Assembly: GCF_025291715.1 (NCBI RefSeq)
Contig: NZ_JAMBIZ010000004.1
Location: 62,001-126,000, forward strand
Direction: 5' to 3'
From: Metasolibacillus sp.
Lineage (GTDB): Bacteria; Bacillota; Bacilli; Bacillales_A; Planococcaceae
DNA: 64,000 nt
Program-made: the position numbers and the translations under genes
Shown here: one piece after another, positions 1 to 9,373 of the stretch
How the letters are laid out: each line of letters starts with the position of its first letter
How positions within the stretch are numbered: the first letter of the stretch is position 1
Notes under the pieces: generated by a model
Told to the model about the DNA's origin: nothing
Seen by the model: only the letters and a program-made list of their open reading frames with translations
Database searches by the model: none

Positions 1-431
1 TTTAATACAGTATTATATGTATAGCCTTGCTCAAATGAAATATTTTCTTCAATCATTTCTTCAGCAACTTGCTCTTGCTGTGAAATAACACGTTGTTCTA
101 CTTTTTTCGCCTCATTAGCTGTAAAAGATTTCCCAGCTAATTCTTTAATTCCTTTTTCAAGTGCTACAGGTTTTTCTGATAAATGTACAATAACCTTTAC
201 ACTTTGATTACCAGACACTCCTTGTAAGTCTGGATGTAGTCTAGCTGCACCATTTAATACTTCCAATTGCTCAGCAATCGCTGATTTCGCTTGTAATGTA
301 GCTGCATCAAATGGTGATTTTAGCTTGCTAAAATCACTGTTCGCCGATGCTTGCATTGGCGAAAGCATGCTGAGAATCATAATGAATGCTATAAAAATAG
401 CAAAAAATCGATTACTCCCCTTGTTTCCCAA
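1..431 (-). CDS. Subtilisin-like secreted serine protease, N-terminal part (cut by window edge)
   Basis: The gene runs off the left edge; 143 codons are visible. Reading starts at a TTG (429-431) chosen because a strong Shine-Dalgarno GGGGAGG lies 7 bases upstream and no ATG fits as well. The first ~30 residues are a signal peptide (basic start, hydrophobic core rich in I/M/F, then PMQASA before the likely cleavage). The following part, with QSVKVIVHLSEKP and alternating charged helix residues, resembles the inhibitor I9 propeptide of S8 proteases. The catalytic domain is outside the window, so the family call rests on the propeptide only. Confidence 0.6.
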   Translation of the reverse strand, partial: MGNKGSNRFFAIFIAFIMILSMLSPMQASANSDFSKLKSPFDAATLQAKSAIAEQLEVLNGAARLHPDLQGVSGNQSVKVIVHLSEKPVALEKGIKELAGKSFTANEAKKVEQRVISQQEQVAEEMIEENISFEQGYTYNTVL

Positions 432-474
432 AACTATTCCTCCCCTTAATAAGTTACTATCATTCCCATATTGC

Positions 475-516
475 AAACTACTAGGTTCCTCTTAGTAAAA
501 AGGAACCTAGTAGTTT
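475..516. promoter_or_regulatory. Perfect 16-bp inverted repeat in the protease leader
   Basis: AAACTACTAGGTTCCT (475-490) is repeated exactly in reverse complement at 501-516 around a 10-base loop. It lies 44 bases upstream of the protease start and has no U tract on the minus strand, so an mRNA-stabilising leader stem or an operator fits better than a terminator. The remaining 517-688 is AT-rich and I see no gene in it. Confidence 0.6.
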
Positions 517-688
517 ATATTTCGTCTTAAATTGACAAAATACTTTTACAATATATTAATAAAGATACAATTCTACGAAATAAACGTCAACTAGATTTCT
601 GATAAAATAGATTTTTTAATCAATTCAAACTATTCTTATTTGTTATATGGTAGTTCTAAAGAACTAAAACACCTTTTGATTACCTAAA

Positions 689-740
689 AAAATAACAACC
701 TTTCTTTGCTATTAATCTCACAAAGAAAGGCTGTTATTTA
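689..740 (-). terminator. Terminator hairpin separated from its gene by the IS66 insertion
   Basis: AAATAACA.CCTTTCTTTG pairs with CAAAGAAAGG.TGTTATTT with one mismatch; on the minus strand the stem is followed by a run of T (683-689). It originally lay just downstream of the endonuclease I gene that now starts at 3202. The IS66 target duplication covers the foot of its stem. Confidence 0.75.
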
Positions 741-741
741 T
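734..741. repeat. Left copy of the 8-bp IS66 target-site duplication
   Basis: TTATTTAT directly abuts the left IS end; the identical octamer follows the right end at 3190-3197. Eight bases is the expected duplication length for IS66 elements. Confidence 0.93.
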
Positions 742-794
742 GTAAGCGTCAAATAATGCCCACCTAGTTTTTCAGGTGGGCATTAGTGTATTCT

Positions 795-2390
795 TTATTT
801 AAGTTTAGCAGGGAGCCGACATTCATTTGGAATGTTTTTTGACCACGGAAGAAACTGATCAAGTGCTTCCTGATCCTCTAAATCTATTTGCGGTATATGT
901 TCAAAGAGATACGTTAAATAACTTAATGGATTTAATTGATTCTCTTTGGCCGTTTCGACAATGCTGTAAATGATAGCACTGGCAGTTGCACCTTTCATCG
1001 ATTGGGAAAATAGCCATGCTTTTCTTCCCATAACGAATGGTTTAATCGAACGTTCAGCTCGATTATTATCGAGTTCTAGTCGCCCGTCTTTCATAAAGAC
1101 TATGAGTTTTGACCATTGGTTTAAACTATAATTAATGGCATCACCTAATTTACTTTTAGGTGGAACTTGAGGGCGTTTGGATTGTAGCCATGCCAAATAA
1201 GCGTCTAACACAGGTTGACTACGTTTTTGACGTTCTTCTTTTCGTTGTTCAGGGCTACAATTTTCAAATTCTTCTTCTATCTGTTTTTCAATTTTAAATA
1301 ATTGCGTACAGAATTGAAGACCTTCAGCTGCGAGGCTCGTAGATTTATCTACACTTGCAGGCAAAGATTTGAGCGTTTCGTCGTATTTACGGCGTGCATG
1401 CGCCCAACAGCCAACTAACTCCACACCCTTCATATCGTGGTAGCCCGCATAACCATCGACATGAAGATAGCCCGCAAATCCTTTTAGAAATGCTTTCGGG
1501 TGTTTACTATGGCGAGAAGTTTGATAGTCATATAAGACAATCGGTGAAACATCCCGACTCGATCGATACAACCACATATAGGATTTGGAAGTTGCTGCTT
1601 TATCAGTTTCTGCTAAAACTTGAACGGTTGTTTCATCTGCGTGCAGACGGTCAAGATGAAGCAGTAACTCATGCAAGCGATTGTATAACGGTGAGAGCCA
1701 TTTTGTTGCACCATATATTACCCAATTGGCAAGCGTTTGGCGTGATAGAAAGACACCCAGTCGTTCAAATTGTTTTTCAATTCGGTACAACGGCATTCCT
1801 TCTACGTATTTTTGATTCATGATATACGCCATTGAAGAAGGTGAAGCAAGACTTTTTGGAAAGACTGCCGCAGGCATTTTGGCAGTGACAATCGGTGTTT
1901 CAATTCCTTCACGTTCACATTGACGACAACTGTAAATATGTTGAACATGCTCCACGACTTTCACTTGAGCTGGGATAATTTTTAATTCTCGTCTTGTTTC
2001 CGTACTCATTTCATGCACAGTTTCACCGCAACACAAACAGACCTGCTCTTCTTCGGATAAACGATAATGGATCATTTCCGTAGGCAAGTTTTCAAGTTTC
2101 ATATCTCGTTGTCCTACATACTTTTTTCGATTATAAGTAATCGTTTCAAGTGTAGGTTCTTCCATTTTTACATCCGCTGTGATTTCAGCTTCATTAAAAA
2201 GAGGAAGTTCAATTTGATCCGAATTTGTTTTTTCACTCGAAGCCCCAAATCTCTTTTGTTGGCTTAGTCGGAATTGCTCTTCCAACCATTTGATTTTTGC
2301 CTCTAGGACTTCTTTTTGTTTTTCTAAATCCGCATTTTTCGATGCGAGTTCTTCAATTGTATCTTGTAGTTCATTCGTAGTTTTTCTCAT
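795..2390 (-). CDS. tnpC: IS66 transposase TnpC (DDE type)
   Basis: 531 residues, the usual length for IS66 TnpC. The N-terminal ~60 residues form a coiled coil/leucine zipper, followed by a zinc-binding stretch with CLCC and SCRQC (about residues 117-157). The DDE catalytic core shows [11 protein letters not shown], then HVDGYAGY, and [16 protein letters not shown] with the acidic third residue. It would cut and join the element ends. The frame is intact. Tail CDS of the element, downstream of tnpB. Confidence 0.95.
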   Translation of the reverse strand: MRKTTNELQDTIEELASKNADLEKQKEVLEAKIKWLEEQFRLSQQKRFGASSEKTNSDQIELPLFNEAEITADVKMEEPTLETITYNRKKYVGQRDMKLENLPTEMIHYRLSEEEQVCLCCGETVHEMSTETRRELKIIPAQVKVVEHVQHIYSCRQCEREGIETPIVTAKMPAAVFPKSLASPSSMAYIMNQKYVEGMPLYRIEKQFERLGVFLSRQTLANWVIYGATKWLSPLYNRLHELLLHLDRLHADETTVQVLAETDKAATSKSYMWLYRSSRDVSPIVLYDYQTSRHSKHPKAFLKGFAGYLHVDGYAGYHDMKGVELVGCWAHARRKYDETLKSLPASVDKSTSLAAEGLQFCTQLFKIEKQIEEEFENCSPEQRKEERQKRSQPVLDAYLAWLQSKRPQVPPKSKLGDAINYSLNQWSKLIVFMKDGRLELDNNRAERSIKPFVMGRKAWLFSQSMKGATASAIIYSIVETAKENQLNPLSYLTYLFEHIPQIDLEDQEALDQFLPWSKNIPNECRLPAKLK

Positions 2391-2437
2391 ATAAATAGAA
2401 TACCATATAGAGAGATGTCGTGAATGATCAATTCTCT

Positions 2438-2793
2438 CTATATGATAAATTTTGCACTCATTTTTGGATGGGCTTGTTTTGGTTCAAGTGGAAGTCCATC
2501 CAGCAACCAGTTGAATTGGCGAGGACTGATCGATAGCGGCTTAGTAGTTTGTTCATCTGGCCATTGAAAAACGCCTTTTTCCAGTCGGCGATAATATAAC
2601 CAAAACCCATTATGATCCCAATGAAGGATCTTTAGTTTATCTCGTTTGCGATTACAGAACACAAATAGATTGGAAGAGAAAGGATCCAGTTGGAAACTCA
2701 TTTGAACAATCGCTGCCAAACCATCAATCGACTTTCTAAGATCTGTTGCACCGTCGCTAAATAGACTCGTTGAATGGGTGTTTTACTTAACAT
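2438..2793 (-). pseudogene. tnpB: IS66 accessory protein TnpB, frameshifted near its N terminus
   Basis: The reading frame opens with ATG at 2791-2793, overlapping the end of tnpA as usual in IS66, and gives MLSKTPIQRVYLAT. One base is then missing around 2752-2755, in a place where the family has VYLATGATDLRKSIDGL. The next frame resumes SIDGL-like sequence and continues through SFQLDPFSSNLFVFCNRKR, LKILHWDHNGFWLYYRRLE and FQWP to the stop. The span is 356 bases, one short of 119 codons. A start inside the second frame (around 2719) would lose about 25 conserved residues. TnpB is needed together with TnpA and TnpC in studied IS66 elements. Confidence 0.85.
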
Positions 2794-3106
2794 GGGATTG
2801 AAGAACCTGAAGTACTTCATTTAAAAGTGAATGGCTGAAGCCTTCTTTAATTTCGATTGAAACATCGCCTACCTTAACTGTTAAAGTAGCTGTTTCTTCA
2901 ATCGAGTTGGATGAATCAATGGCAACCCATTGTGTAAGAGGATAAGCGACGTGAGTCGGCTCAGTTTCCAATCTTTTCATCCAGCTATACATACTTTGAA
3001 CACCTACTTGATTTTGTTTACACCAAGCTTTGACACTTAGCACTCCACTGGATCTGTAGGCATCGATGCGATCTTGCCACATTTGTTTACGTTCATCTAC
3101 TGACAT
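2783..3106 (-). CDS. tnpA: IS66 accessory protein TnpA
   Basis: 107 residues from the ATG at 3104-3106, preceded by AGGGGG (3113-3118), which is why this start is preferred over one 13 codons upstream. The N-terminal half (WQDRIDAYRSSGVLSVKAWC, then SMYSWMKRLE) is a helix-turn-helix of the kind found in IS66 OrfA. First gene of the element, overlapping tnpB by 11 bases, which suggests translational coupling. Confidence 0.88.
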   Translation of the reverse strand: MSVDERKQMWQDRIDAYRSSGVLSVKAWCKQNQVGVQSMYSWMKRLETEPTHVAYPLTQWVAIDSSNSIEETATLTVKVGDVSIEIKEGFSHSLLNEVLQVLQSHVK

Positions 3107-3189
3107 AAAAAACCCCCTAACAATTGATGTTAAGGTGATTATCACAAAACACGGTAATTATTAGAAGGTGTGGAGTATTTGACGCTTAC

Positions 3190-3197
3190 TTATTTAT
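3190..3197. repeat. Right copy of the 8-bp IS66 target-site duplication
   Basis: TTATTTAT follows the right inverted repeat and matches 734-741 exactly. Confidence 0.93.
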
Positions 3198-3201
3198 ATG
3201 A

Positions 3202-3760
3202 TTACGATGCTTTCGGCAATGCTTTTTCTGTTTGCCAAATCAATTGTACCCATTGTGGGTTGTCAATGAATGGGTTGCGGTTGCCTTGAATTTCATAGAT
3301 TTTTTCGTTGCGTGCACGCTCGATTTCATCTACTGGATCTTGTAAATGCCATTGCAATAATACAGACAGCTTACCATGATATGGTGCTGTGCCATTGTTC
3401 AATTTTTCATTTAGCTCAAGGTCAACACGATCGCCTTGCTCATAGCGAGTTGCCATGTAAAATAGCATACGGGCTACGTCGCCTTTGACGCGATTTGGTG
3501 GCTCAAATGATGTGCTCGTTTTAAAACAGCCATCACAGCCTTTCACACCGCTTCCACCATTATCGAAATCTAAATTGCCACGTGAGCTGTTCACTTGCAT
3601 ATCCGTAGCACATAAATGGTGAATATCCTGTTTCTAGCCCTAGAGATGTACCAAAATCACATCGCTTGGGTTATTTGGGTCTTCATCTATTTGCTTTAAT
3701 GCATCCCATACTTGATCATATGTTAGCTTTTTATGATTTGAAATAATCGTATCTCTATTA
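3202..3760 (-). pseudogene. Endonuclease I (YurI/Bsn-type extracellular nuclease), decayed
   Basis: The C-terminal part is open from 3600 to 3202 and matches bacterial endonuclease I (VNSSRGNLDFDNGGS, CKTSTSFEPPNRVKGDVARM-like, NPQWVQLIW). Upstream, another frame (about 3643-3755) encodes SNHKKLTYDQVWDALKQ and DEDPNNPSDVI, the family N-terminal region. Between these pieces about 40-50 residues holding the catalytic REHVWP-type histidine motif are missing. The sequence passes through FGTSLGLET, then shifts by one base into IHHLCATD. The signal peptide is also gone. Intact relatives are secreted non-specific nucleases; this copy cannot be active. Confidence 0.85.
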
Positions 3761-3875
3761 TGGAATAGAAGAATTAGAAAAACATACATAATCCTTCTAA
3801 ACTCCACTAAAGAAAAATATGTCCTCTCTGTTTAAGCATACTTTTTCATATACTTCTATTACAGTGAATGCTTTA

Positions 3876-5012
3876 TTAAACACAATTAAGTACAATATCA
3901 ATCACTTTTTGTTGTTCATCTACTGTCATTTTACTATCTGATGGTAGGCAAATTCCATTAGCAAACAATTCCTCACTTACAATTTGCCCTTCGCCATGAG
4001 CATAGAATTTGCATTCTGAAAATAATGGTTGCATATGTAGAGGCTTCCATACTGGACGTGCTTCAATATTTGCTTCATTTAATAAATCAATTAATTTGTA
4101 AGGTGTTACTTTAATCTTTTTAGGGTCTAACGTCATCGTAGATAGCCATCTATTTGAAAATGTCCCCTCTAGTTCTGGCATCATCATAATACCATCTATG
4201 TTTGCCAAGGCTGTTTCATAACGTTTGAATATTTCTCGCTTTTTCGAAATACGCTCATCAAGCACTTCAAGTTGACCACGCCCGATACCCGCAACAACAT
4301 TGCTCATTCTATAGTTATAACCAACCACACTATGCTGATAATGTTTGGCAGCATCTCGTGCCTGTGTTGCTAGGAAACGGGAGCGAGCTATTAATTGTTC
4401 ATCATTTGATACGAGCATACCTCCACCAGATGTTGTAATTATTTTATTACCATTAAATGAATAGATACCTATCACACCGAAAGTACCGCTATGCTTTCCT
4501 TTATATAAAGAGCCTAGCGATTCCGCTGCATCCTCAATAATCGGCACATTATATTCGTTGCATAATGCCATTAACTCATCCATCCGAGCACTTTGACCAT
4601 ATAAATTGACAACAATAACTGCTTTAGGTAGCAAGCCATTTGCTTTTGCTTCACTTAATGCACGTTCTAATGCCTTTGGAGACATATTCCAAGTCGATTC
4701 TTCAGAATCAATAAAAACTGGTGTTGCTCCTAAATAGAGAATTGGGTTAGCACTCGCAATAAATGTTAAAGTCGAACAAAATACTGTGTCTCCGGCACGT
4801 ACTCCTAATAAATCTAATGCAAGGTGGATAGCACCTGTACCTGAGCTTGTTGCTGATGCAGCTTTCACTTTTACATAAGAAGCTAACTCATGCTCAAAGC
4901 CATCTACATTCGCTCCAAGTGGTGCAATCCAGTTCGTATCAAATGCTTCTTGAATATACTTCTGCTCAGTTCCTCCCATGTGAGGAGAGGACAACAATAT
5001 GCGTTTAGTCAT
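3876..5012 (-). CDS. pglE: UDP-4-keto-sugar aminotransferase, DegT/DnrJ/EryC1 family (PglE-like)
   Basis: 378 residues of a PLP-dependent sugar aminotransferase. The PLP lysine is K190 in YSFNGNKIITTSGGG; SSGTGAIHLAL and EDAAESLG are the other cofactor-contacting segments. In the Pgl pathway PglE aminates the 4-keto sugar made by PglF, giving UDP-4-amino-GlcNAc. The neighbours on either side of pglD are the natural partners: this gene overlaps pglD by 8 bases, and pglC lies just upstream. Last gene of the glycan locus in the direction of transcription. The alternative, another 4-amino sugar such as a PseC product, cannot be excluded by sequence alone. Confidence 0.85.
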   Translation of the reverse strand: MTKRILLSSPHMGGTEQKYIQEAFDTNWIAPLGANVDGFEHELASYVKVKAASATSSGTGAIHLALDLLGVRAGDTVFCSTLTFIASANPILYLGATPVFIDSEESTWNMSPKALERALSEAKANGLLPKAVIVVNLYGQSARMDELMALCNEYNVPIIEDAAESLGSLYKGKHSGTFGVIGIYSFNGNKIITTSGGGMLVSNDEQLIARSRFLATQARDAAKHYQHSVVGYNYRMSNVVAGIGRGQLEVLDERISKKREIFKRYETALANIDGIMMMPELEGTFSNRWLSTMTLDPKKIKVTPYKLIDLLNEANIEARPVWKPLHMQPLFSECKFYAHGEGQIVSEELFANGICLPSDSKMTVDEQQKVIDIVLNCV

Positions 5013-5640
5013 TCAAACTCCTTCTTTCTTTAATTATCTTGGCAGGCACCCCTACAGCTGTTACGTTATCTGGAATATCATTGATAACAGCGCTTCCTGC
5101 TCCAATCATAGACCATTTTCCAATTTGCATCGTTGGATTAACAGATGATCGAGCTCCTATTTGTGTACCTTCTTGCACCAAAACTCCACCAGTTAAAACT
5201 GCACCTGGAGAAATATGCGCAAAATTTTGTATTGTACAGTCGTGTTCGATAACACAACCAGTATTTAAAATTACGTGATTTTCAATTACACTATCAGCAT
5301 TTATGACTACATTAGGCATAATTACAGTACCATAACCAATTTTTGCAGTTGGACTAATTATAGCACTTGGATGAATAACCGTACCATAATATTCAATTGA
5401 TAGTTGTAATCTATCCACTATTTTCTGACGGATAGCGTTATGACCAATTGAAATAATTACTTTTATATCTTCAGCTAGCAAACCTTTAATCATAGAAATA
5501 GGACCTTTCTTATAAGGACCTTCTTGGAAACTAGACAAATATTTATCATCTAACTTTGCAATAAGATGGTGACCACCTGCTTGAATGCAATCCGCTATCA
5601 CCTTTCCATGACCACTATCACCAATCAAAACAAAGTTCAT
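5005..5640 (-). CDS. pglD: Sugar N-acetyltransferase, NeuD/PglD family
   Basis: 211 residues. An N-terminal Rossmann-like half (FVLIGDSGHGKVIAD) is followed by left-handed beta-helix hexapeptide repeats from about residue 90. H133 in CVIEHDCTI lies where PglD has its catalytic histidine. It would transfer acetyl from acetyl-CoA to the 4-amino group of the PglE product, giving UDP-N,N'-diacetylbacillosamine. Its 3' end overlaps pglE and its start is 21 bases after pglC, so the three are co-translated. Confidence 0.85.
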   Translation of the reverse strand: MNFVLIGDSGHGKVIADCIQAGGHHLIAKLDDKYLSSFQEGPYKKGPISMIKGLLAEDIKVIISIGHNAIRQKIVDRLQLSIEYYGTVIHPSAIISPTAKIGYGTVIMPNVVINADSVIENHVILNTGCVIEHDCTIQNFAHISPGAVLTGGVLVQEGTQIGARSSVNPTMQIGKWSMIGAGSAVINDIPDNVTAVGVPAKIIKERRSLND

Positions 5641-5661
5641 ATATTATATGTCTCCTATCTT

Positions 5662-6255
5662 CTATTTAGAGCCTTTAAATTTCTCAATTGTCGCTTGACC
5701 TTCTTGAGAAATACCTTCGCTTATAAATACTTTTTTCACTGTTAGAAACAATATTTTTATATCTAACCAAAATGATTGATTTTCTACATACCATACGTCA
5801 TACTCAAATTTCTGCTCCCACGAAATTGCATTACGCCCATTCACCTGAGCCCAACCAGTAATACCTGGACGTACCTTATGACGTTGTGCTTGGCGTTCAT
5901 TGTATAAAGGTAAATATTCTACTAATAATGGACGTGGACCAACAAAGCTCATATCTCCCTTTAATACATTCCATAGCTGCGGTAGTTCATCTAAACTCAA
6001 TTTTCTAAGTAACTTTCCAAACGGCGTTAAACGCTCTGCATCTGGTAGTAGTTCACCATTTACATCTCGTTTGTCAGTCATTGTACGAAATTTATAGACA
6101 TTAAATATTTTATTATTTAGGCCTGGGCGAGGTTGTTTAAAAATAGCTGGAGAGCCTAATTTAAAACGTACAATAAGCCACGTAACAAGTATTACTAAGC
6201 TTAAAACAATAAGTAAATTAAAACTCACAAAAAAATCAAAACATCTTTTAATCAT
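5662..6255 (-). CDS. pglC: Initiating sugar-phosphate transferase, PglC-like (bacterial sugar transferase)
   Basis: 197 residues, the small monotopic phosphoglycosyl transferase form. A single hydrophobic N-terminal segment ([19 protein letters not shown]) should make the re-entrant membrane helix. [32 protein letters not shown] and [14 protein letters not shown] are the family signatures; the D-E pair in LDELPQ is catalytic. It would load the first sugar phosphate onto undecaprenyl phosphate at the inner face of the membrane. Overlaps the upstream glycosyltransferase by 4 bases. With pglD and pglE adjacent, diacetylbacillosamine phosphate is the likely substrate. Confidence 0.87.
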   Translation of the reverse strand: MIKRCFDFFVSFNLLIVLSLVILVTWLIVRFKLGSPAIFKQPRPGLNNKIFNVYKFRTMTDKRDVNGELLPDAERLTPFGKLLRKLSLDELPQLWNVLKGDMSFVGPRPLLVEYLPLYNERQAQRHKVRPGITGWAQVNGRNAISWEQKFEYDVWYVENQSFWLDIKILFLTVKKVFISEGISQEGQATIEKFKGSK

Positions 6256-7484
6256 TTTCCAATCCTTTTTTCATTAAAATCAGTGGATTCTAATTCCTTC
6301 AAAAAATTTTGTGTTAACATTTTCCACGAAAATTTTTCAAAAGCTTTTATTTTTATTTTTTCTCGCTCTTCAGTATTGATATTTATAACTAATTCTCTTA
6401 AATTATCAATATCTGATGATTTATAAATCCCACCTGTACTTTCTACTTCACCTAAACTTTCTAAATCAGTGTAGGTAATAATAGGTAACCCTACAGAGAG
6501 ATAATCATAAATCTTGTTCATACTCATCCCCCATTTGTATAAAGGTGAGTTTTTAATTGAAAGTAAGCCACAATGGGCTTGTTTCAAAATATATAAAACA
6601 TCATTTTTAGGCACCGGGTCAAAAAATGTTATATTTTCAATATTTTTATCACGAATATCTTGTATTAGTTGCTCTTTTAAAGGACCATCACCAAAAAACA
6701 AAAAATGATAGTCCTTATCATATTTCATTTTTTCTGCCAATAAAACTAGTTTGTCAACATCGTTTGCAATCCCCATACTTCCCACATAAACACATAATTT
6801 TTTATTTAAATATTGGCTAAGTAATTCATTTAATTTTTCATTATAACCTTCGTTATCCACTCGTCTGCTGTCAAAGCCATTTGGTAAATAAATTATTTTA
6901 TCCTTTTTCACATCAAATTGCTCAGCATATCTATATGCATTTTCAAAAAGGAATATAATTTTATCTGATTCCCTATAAAGCTTCTTTTCTATTGCTAGTA
7001 ATATTCTAAATAAAATATTTTTCTTCGTCATTTTTCCAAAATCAACAAATGTTTGTGGCCATAAATCTCTTTCCTCAAAATAAAAGGGGATTGAATTCAT
7101 TTTTGCAACTCTTAACCCTACTAAAGGAGTAAGCGGGTGCACACTAGAACCAATTATTAAATCTGGCTTTTCTGTTATCAATCTATGCTTTAAACAACTA
7201 TTTAATTTAAATGAAAATGCAAGCATGTTTATAATGCGTTTTATCGAATTAAAATAGGCAGGTGTCTTAATCCAAACAAAATTAACCCCTTGTTCATTCA
7301 CTACTTTAAAGTAACTATTCGTCTCATAGTTAATAGTTTCAGTTCTAGAAAAATGATTAAAAGAAGAAGCAAAGATAGTTACCTCATGTCCTTTATTAAC
7401 AAGTTCTTTTGCAAAATCAAAGTGTCTAGTTCCTCCTGCAAAATTTGGAGATATTGCATAGTGATTCAAAATCCATATTTTCAT
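6252..7484 (-). CDS. Glycosyltransferase family 4 (WbuB-like)
   Basis: 410 residues, GT-B fold. The N terminus [21 protein letters not shown] is typical of WbuB-like enzymes; the C-terminal donor half carries [27 protein letters not shown] and a [15 protein letters not shown] region. Probably adds the second sugar to the lipid-linked bacillosamine made by PglC, whose gene it overlaps. Base composition is visibly AT-richer than pglCDE, which suggests a different origin. Donor and linkage cannot be predicted. Confidence 0.8.
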   Translation of the reverse strand: MKIWILNHYAISPNFAGGTRHFDFAKELVNKGHEVTIFASSFNHFSRTETINYETNSYFKVVNEQGVNFVWIKTPAYFNSIKRIINMLAFSFKLNSCLKHRLITEKPDLIIGSSVHPLTPLVGLRVAKMNSIPFYFEERDLWPQTFVDFGKMTKKNILFRILLAIEKKLYRESDKIIFLFENAYRYAEQFDVKKDKIIYLPNGFDSRRVDNEGYNEKLNELLSQYLNKKLCVYVGSMGIANDVDKLVLLAEKMKYDKDYHFLFFGDGPLKEQLIQDIRDKNIENITFFDPVPKNDVLYILKQAHCGLLSIKNSPLYKWGMSMNKIYDYLSVGLPIITYTDLESLGEVESTGGIYKSSDIDNLRELVININTEEREKIKIKAFEKFSWKMLTQNFLKELESTDFNEKRIGK

Positions 7485-7497
7485 TTTTAAAGTTCCT

Positions 7498-8202
7498 TTA
7501 TTGATTCTTTAATAATTGACTCTCATCAACTGGCTTATACTTTTTCGCTGGGCTTCCCATTACTAAATTTTCACGTTCAACATCTTTCGATACCAAGCTC
7601 CCAGCTGCTACAGCGCCTTCCTCATTAATGATTTTACCTGGTAAAATTGTCGAATTGGCGCCAATTCTTCCACCTTTTTTTACAGTCACACCTTTAAATT
7701 TATCAAATCTTTCTTTATCACGAGCCATATAATTATCATTTGTAGTTACAACACAAGGCGCAATAAATACATAATCCTCTAATTCGGAATATGCAGTAAT
7801 ATAGCAGTTTGTTTCAAGCTTACAAAAACTCCCTACAGCACAATCGTTTTCAACAGCTACCCCACGCCCAATGATTGTTTTCTCTCCAATTGTTACACGT
7901 TCTCGAATCGTAGCTAAATCTGCCACGAAAACATCATCAGCAATCTTAGCATTGGCATAAATAATCGCTGACGTACTAATCGTTACACCACTTCCAATTT
8001 CCGTAGGTGGTAATTTTTCCACTTCTGGCAATATGGATGCCTTAGCACGAGTTGGCTGTTTACCAACTACTGCGTTATCCTGAATAATTACATTATTCCC
8101 AATGATCGTCCCTTCGTAAATCACCACATTATTTCCAATTACTACATTTTCTCCAAACGAAACATTATTACCAATAATCACATTACTACCTTTTTGTAAC
8201 AT
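7498..8202 (-). CDS. Hexapeptide-repeat acetyltransferase (WbpD-like)
   Basis: 234 residues from an ATG at 8200-8202 preceded by AAGGGG at good spacing; an upstream ATG seven codons earlier has a weaker site. Almost the whole chain is a left-handed beta helix (IGNNVSFGENVVIGNN, later VTIGEKTIIGRGVAVE). VVTTNDNYM resembles the catalytic region of 3-N-acetyltransferases of the WbpD type, and GSPAKKYKP is the usual C-terminal end. With WbpA, WbpB and WbpE homologues in the locus, it is the best candidate to acetylate the 3-amino group of UDP-GlcNAc(3N)A. Other O- or N-acetylations are possible. Confidence 0.72.
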   Translation of the reverse strand: MLQKGSNVIIGNNVSFGENVVIGNNVVIYEGTIIGNNVIIQDNAVVGKQPTRAKASILPEVEKLPPTEIGSGVTISTSAIIYANAKIADDVFVADLATIRERVTIGEKTIIGRGVAVENDCAVGSFCKLETNCYITAYSELEDYVFIAPCVVTTNDNYMARDKERFDKFKGVTVKKGGRIGANSTILPGKIINEEGAVAAGSLVSKDVERENLVMGSPAKKYKPVDESQLLKNQ

Positions 8203-8275
8203 TAAAAAAGCCCCTTCTCTCATCTATTTTATAAATTTATTTTTACTAGTGTTTAAGGCCATCGAGTCATCTTAG

Positions 8276-9370
8276 TTATGTTAGCTCTCTATATAAATCT
8301 ATTAGTTTTTTTTCTTCAATGCTCCAATTGCAGATATTTTCAACTAACCACATTCCATTCTCCCCCATTTTCTTGGCTTCTTCAGGATTATTTAAAATGT
8401 AGTTGATTTTCTCTGCCATCTCATTAATATTTTCAGGATTTACGCAAATTCCAAATTTATATTTATCATTTAATTTTTTAGCAAAAGTAGTATCTGAAAT
8501 AATTACTGGTTTCCCTAACGCCATATATTCATAAACTTTGGTTGGTAATGTATCAATTTGAGAATACTGCCCTTTATGAAGTAGCGTTGAAATTCCTATT
8601 TTACTATTTTTTATTGTTTTAATTACCTCTTCTTTAGATACTACACCTTTATATTCAACTGATTCAAATTCTTTTAAAGCTTTTAGCTCACTATAGTATT
8701 CATCTGAATTAAATGGTCCACATAAAATTAGCTTAGCATTTACTTTGTCAGCTGTTTTAACAAGATGAGTAATTCCCCTCATATGGTTTAATGCACCAAC
8801 ATAGACAATCCAATCTTCATTATTATCTAATATATCATCTTTACTTAAAAAATCATTGTCTGGAAGGTTCTCTAAAAAAATTGTTTTCTTTGTCCGATCT
8901 TTAAAATAGTCTTTCCCATTAACTGTACACACAGCTATTACTGCATCTATTCTTTTACATATAAATGTCTCATACTTCATATAAAGCTTAGCAATTATCT
9001 TTCTCAAGCGCACTGGTAGGTATGCTTTACTCTCTATTTGTAGACCATAAAATTCATGGCTATCAAAAATAACCCTTTTACCCCTTTTCACCAATTTCAT
9101 TGCAAAACGTAGTAACTCTGGGTCATGTATCTGATAAACATCAGCATCAATTTTTAAAGCTTCTTTATATAATTTTTTACTTGTAAATATCATTCGATGC
9201 AATCTACTTTTTGCTGGGGAAACCCCAATATATGTTACCCCATTTTTTTCACAGCTTTCTCCAACACTGACTATAAAAGGTGTCATTTCCGCTCTCACAG
9301 CACTATTACTTTCCCTTAATAGACGTGGAATAGCATCTTGTCTAGTGCTAGTTATGTGACATATTTTCAT
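8276..9370 (-). CDS. Glycosyltransferase family 4
   Basis: 364 residues of GT-B type. KICHITSTRQDAIPRLL opens the acceptor half; IYVGALNHMRGITHLVKTAD-like sequence (WIVYVGALNHMRGI) starts the donor half, and TLPTKVYEYMALGKPVIIS holds the family glutamate. Likely a cytoplasmic enzyme adding one sugar of the repeat unit. Ends 3 bases upstream of nothing coding on the left but starts 3 bases after the WbpG-like gene, so the pair is probably co-translated; in WbpG systems the neighbour often uses the modified sugar, but that is inference. Confidence 0.8.
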   Translation of the reverse strand: MKICHITSTRQDAIPRLLRESNSAVRAEMTPFIVSVGESCEKNGVTYIGVSPAKSRLHRMIFTSKKLYKEALKIDADVYQIHDPELLRFAMKLVKRGKRVIFDSHEFYGLQIESKAYLPVRLRKIIAKLYMKYETFICKRIDAVIAVCTVNGKDYFKDRTKKTIFLENLPDNDFLSKDDILDNNEDWIVYVGALNHMRGITHLVKTADKVNAKLILCGPFNSDEYYSELKALKEFESVEYKGVVSKEEVIKTIKNSKIGISTLLHKGQYSQIDTLPTKVYEYMALGKPVIISDTTFAKKLNDKYKFGICVNPENINEMAEKINYILNNPEEAKKMGENGMWLVENICNWSIEEKKLIDLYRELT

Positions 9371-9373
9371 TAT

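Larger units (their letters stand above)
742..3189 (-). mobile_element. IS66-family insertion sequence, 2448 bp
   Basis: Terminal inverted repeats start GTAAGCGTCAAATA at 742 and, in reverse complement, at 3189; they stay similar for about 23 bp (742-764 and 3167-3189). Inside are the three classical IS66 genes tnpA, tnpB and tnpC, in that order on the minus strand. Exact 8-bp direct repeats flank the element, so insertion is probably fairly recent. tnpB carries a one-base deletion, so autonomous movement is doubtful. Confidence 0.95.

Noticed and set aside
1394..1822. 142-codon plus-strand frame inside the IS66 transposase
   Set aside because: It is antisense to tnpC and shows no known domain.
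2438..2719. Shorter intact TnpB starting inside the gene
   Set aside because: It would lack about 25 conserved N-terminal residues which are clearly encoded just upstream in another frame; a frameshift explains both parts.
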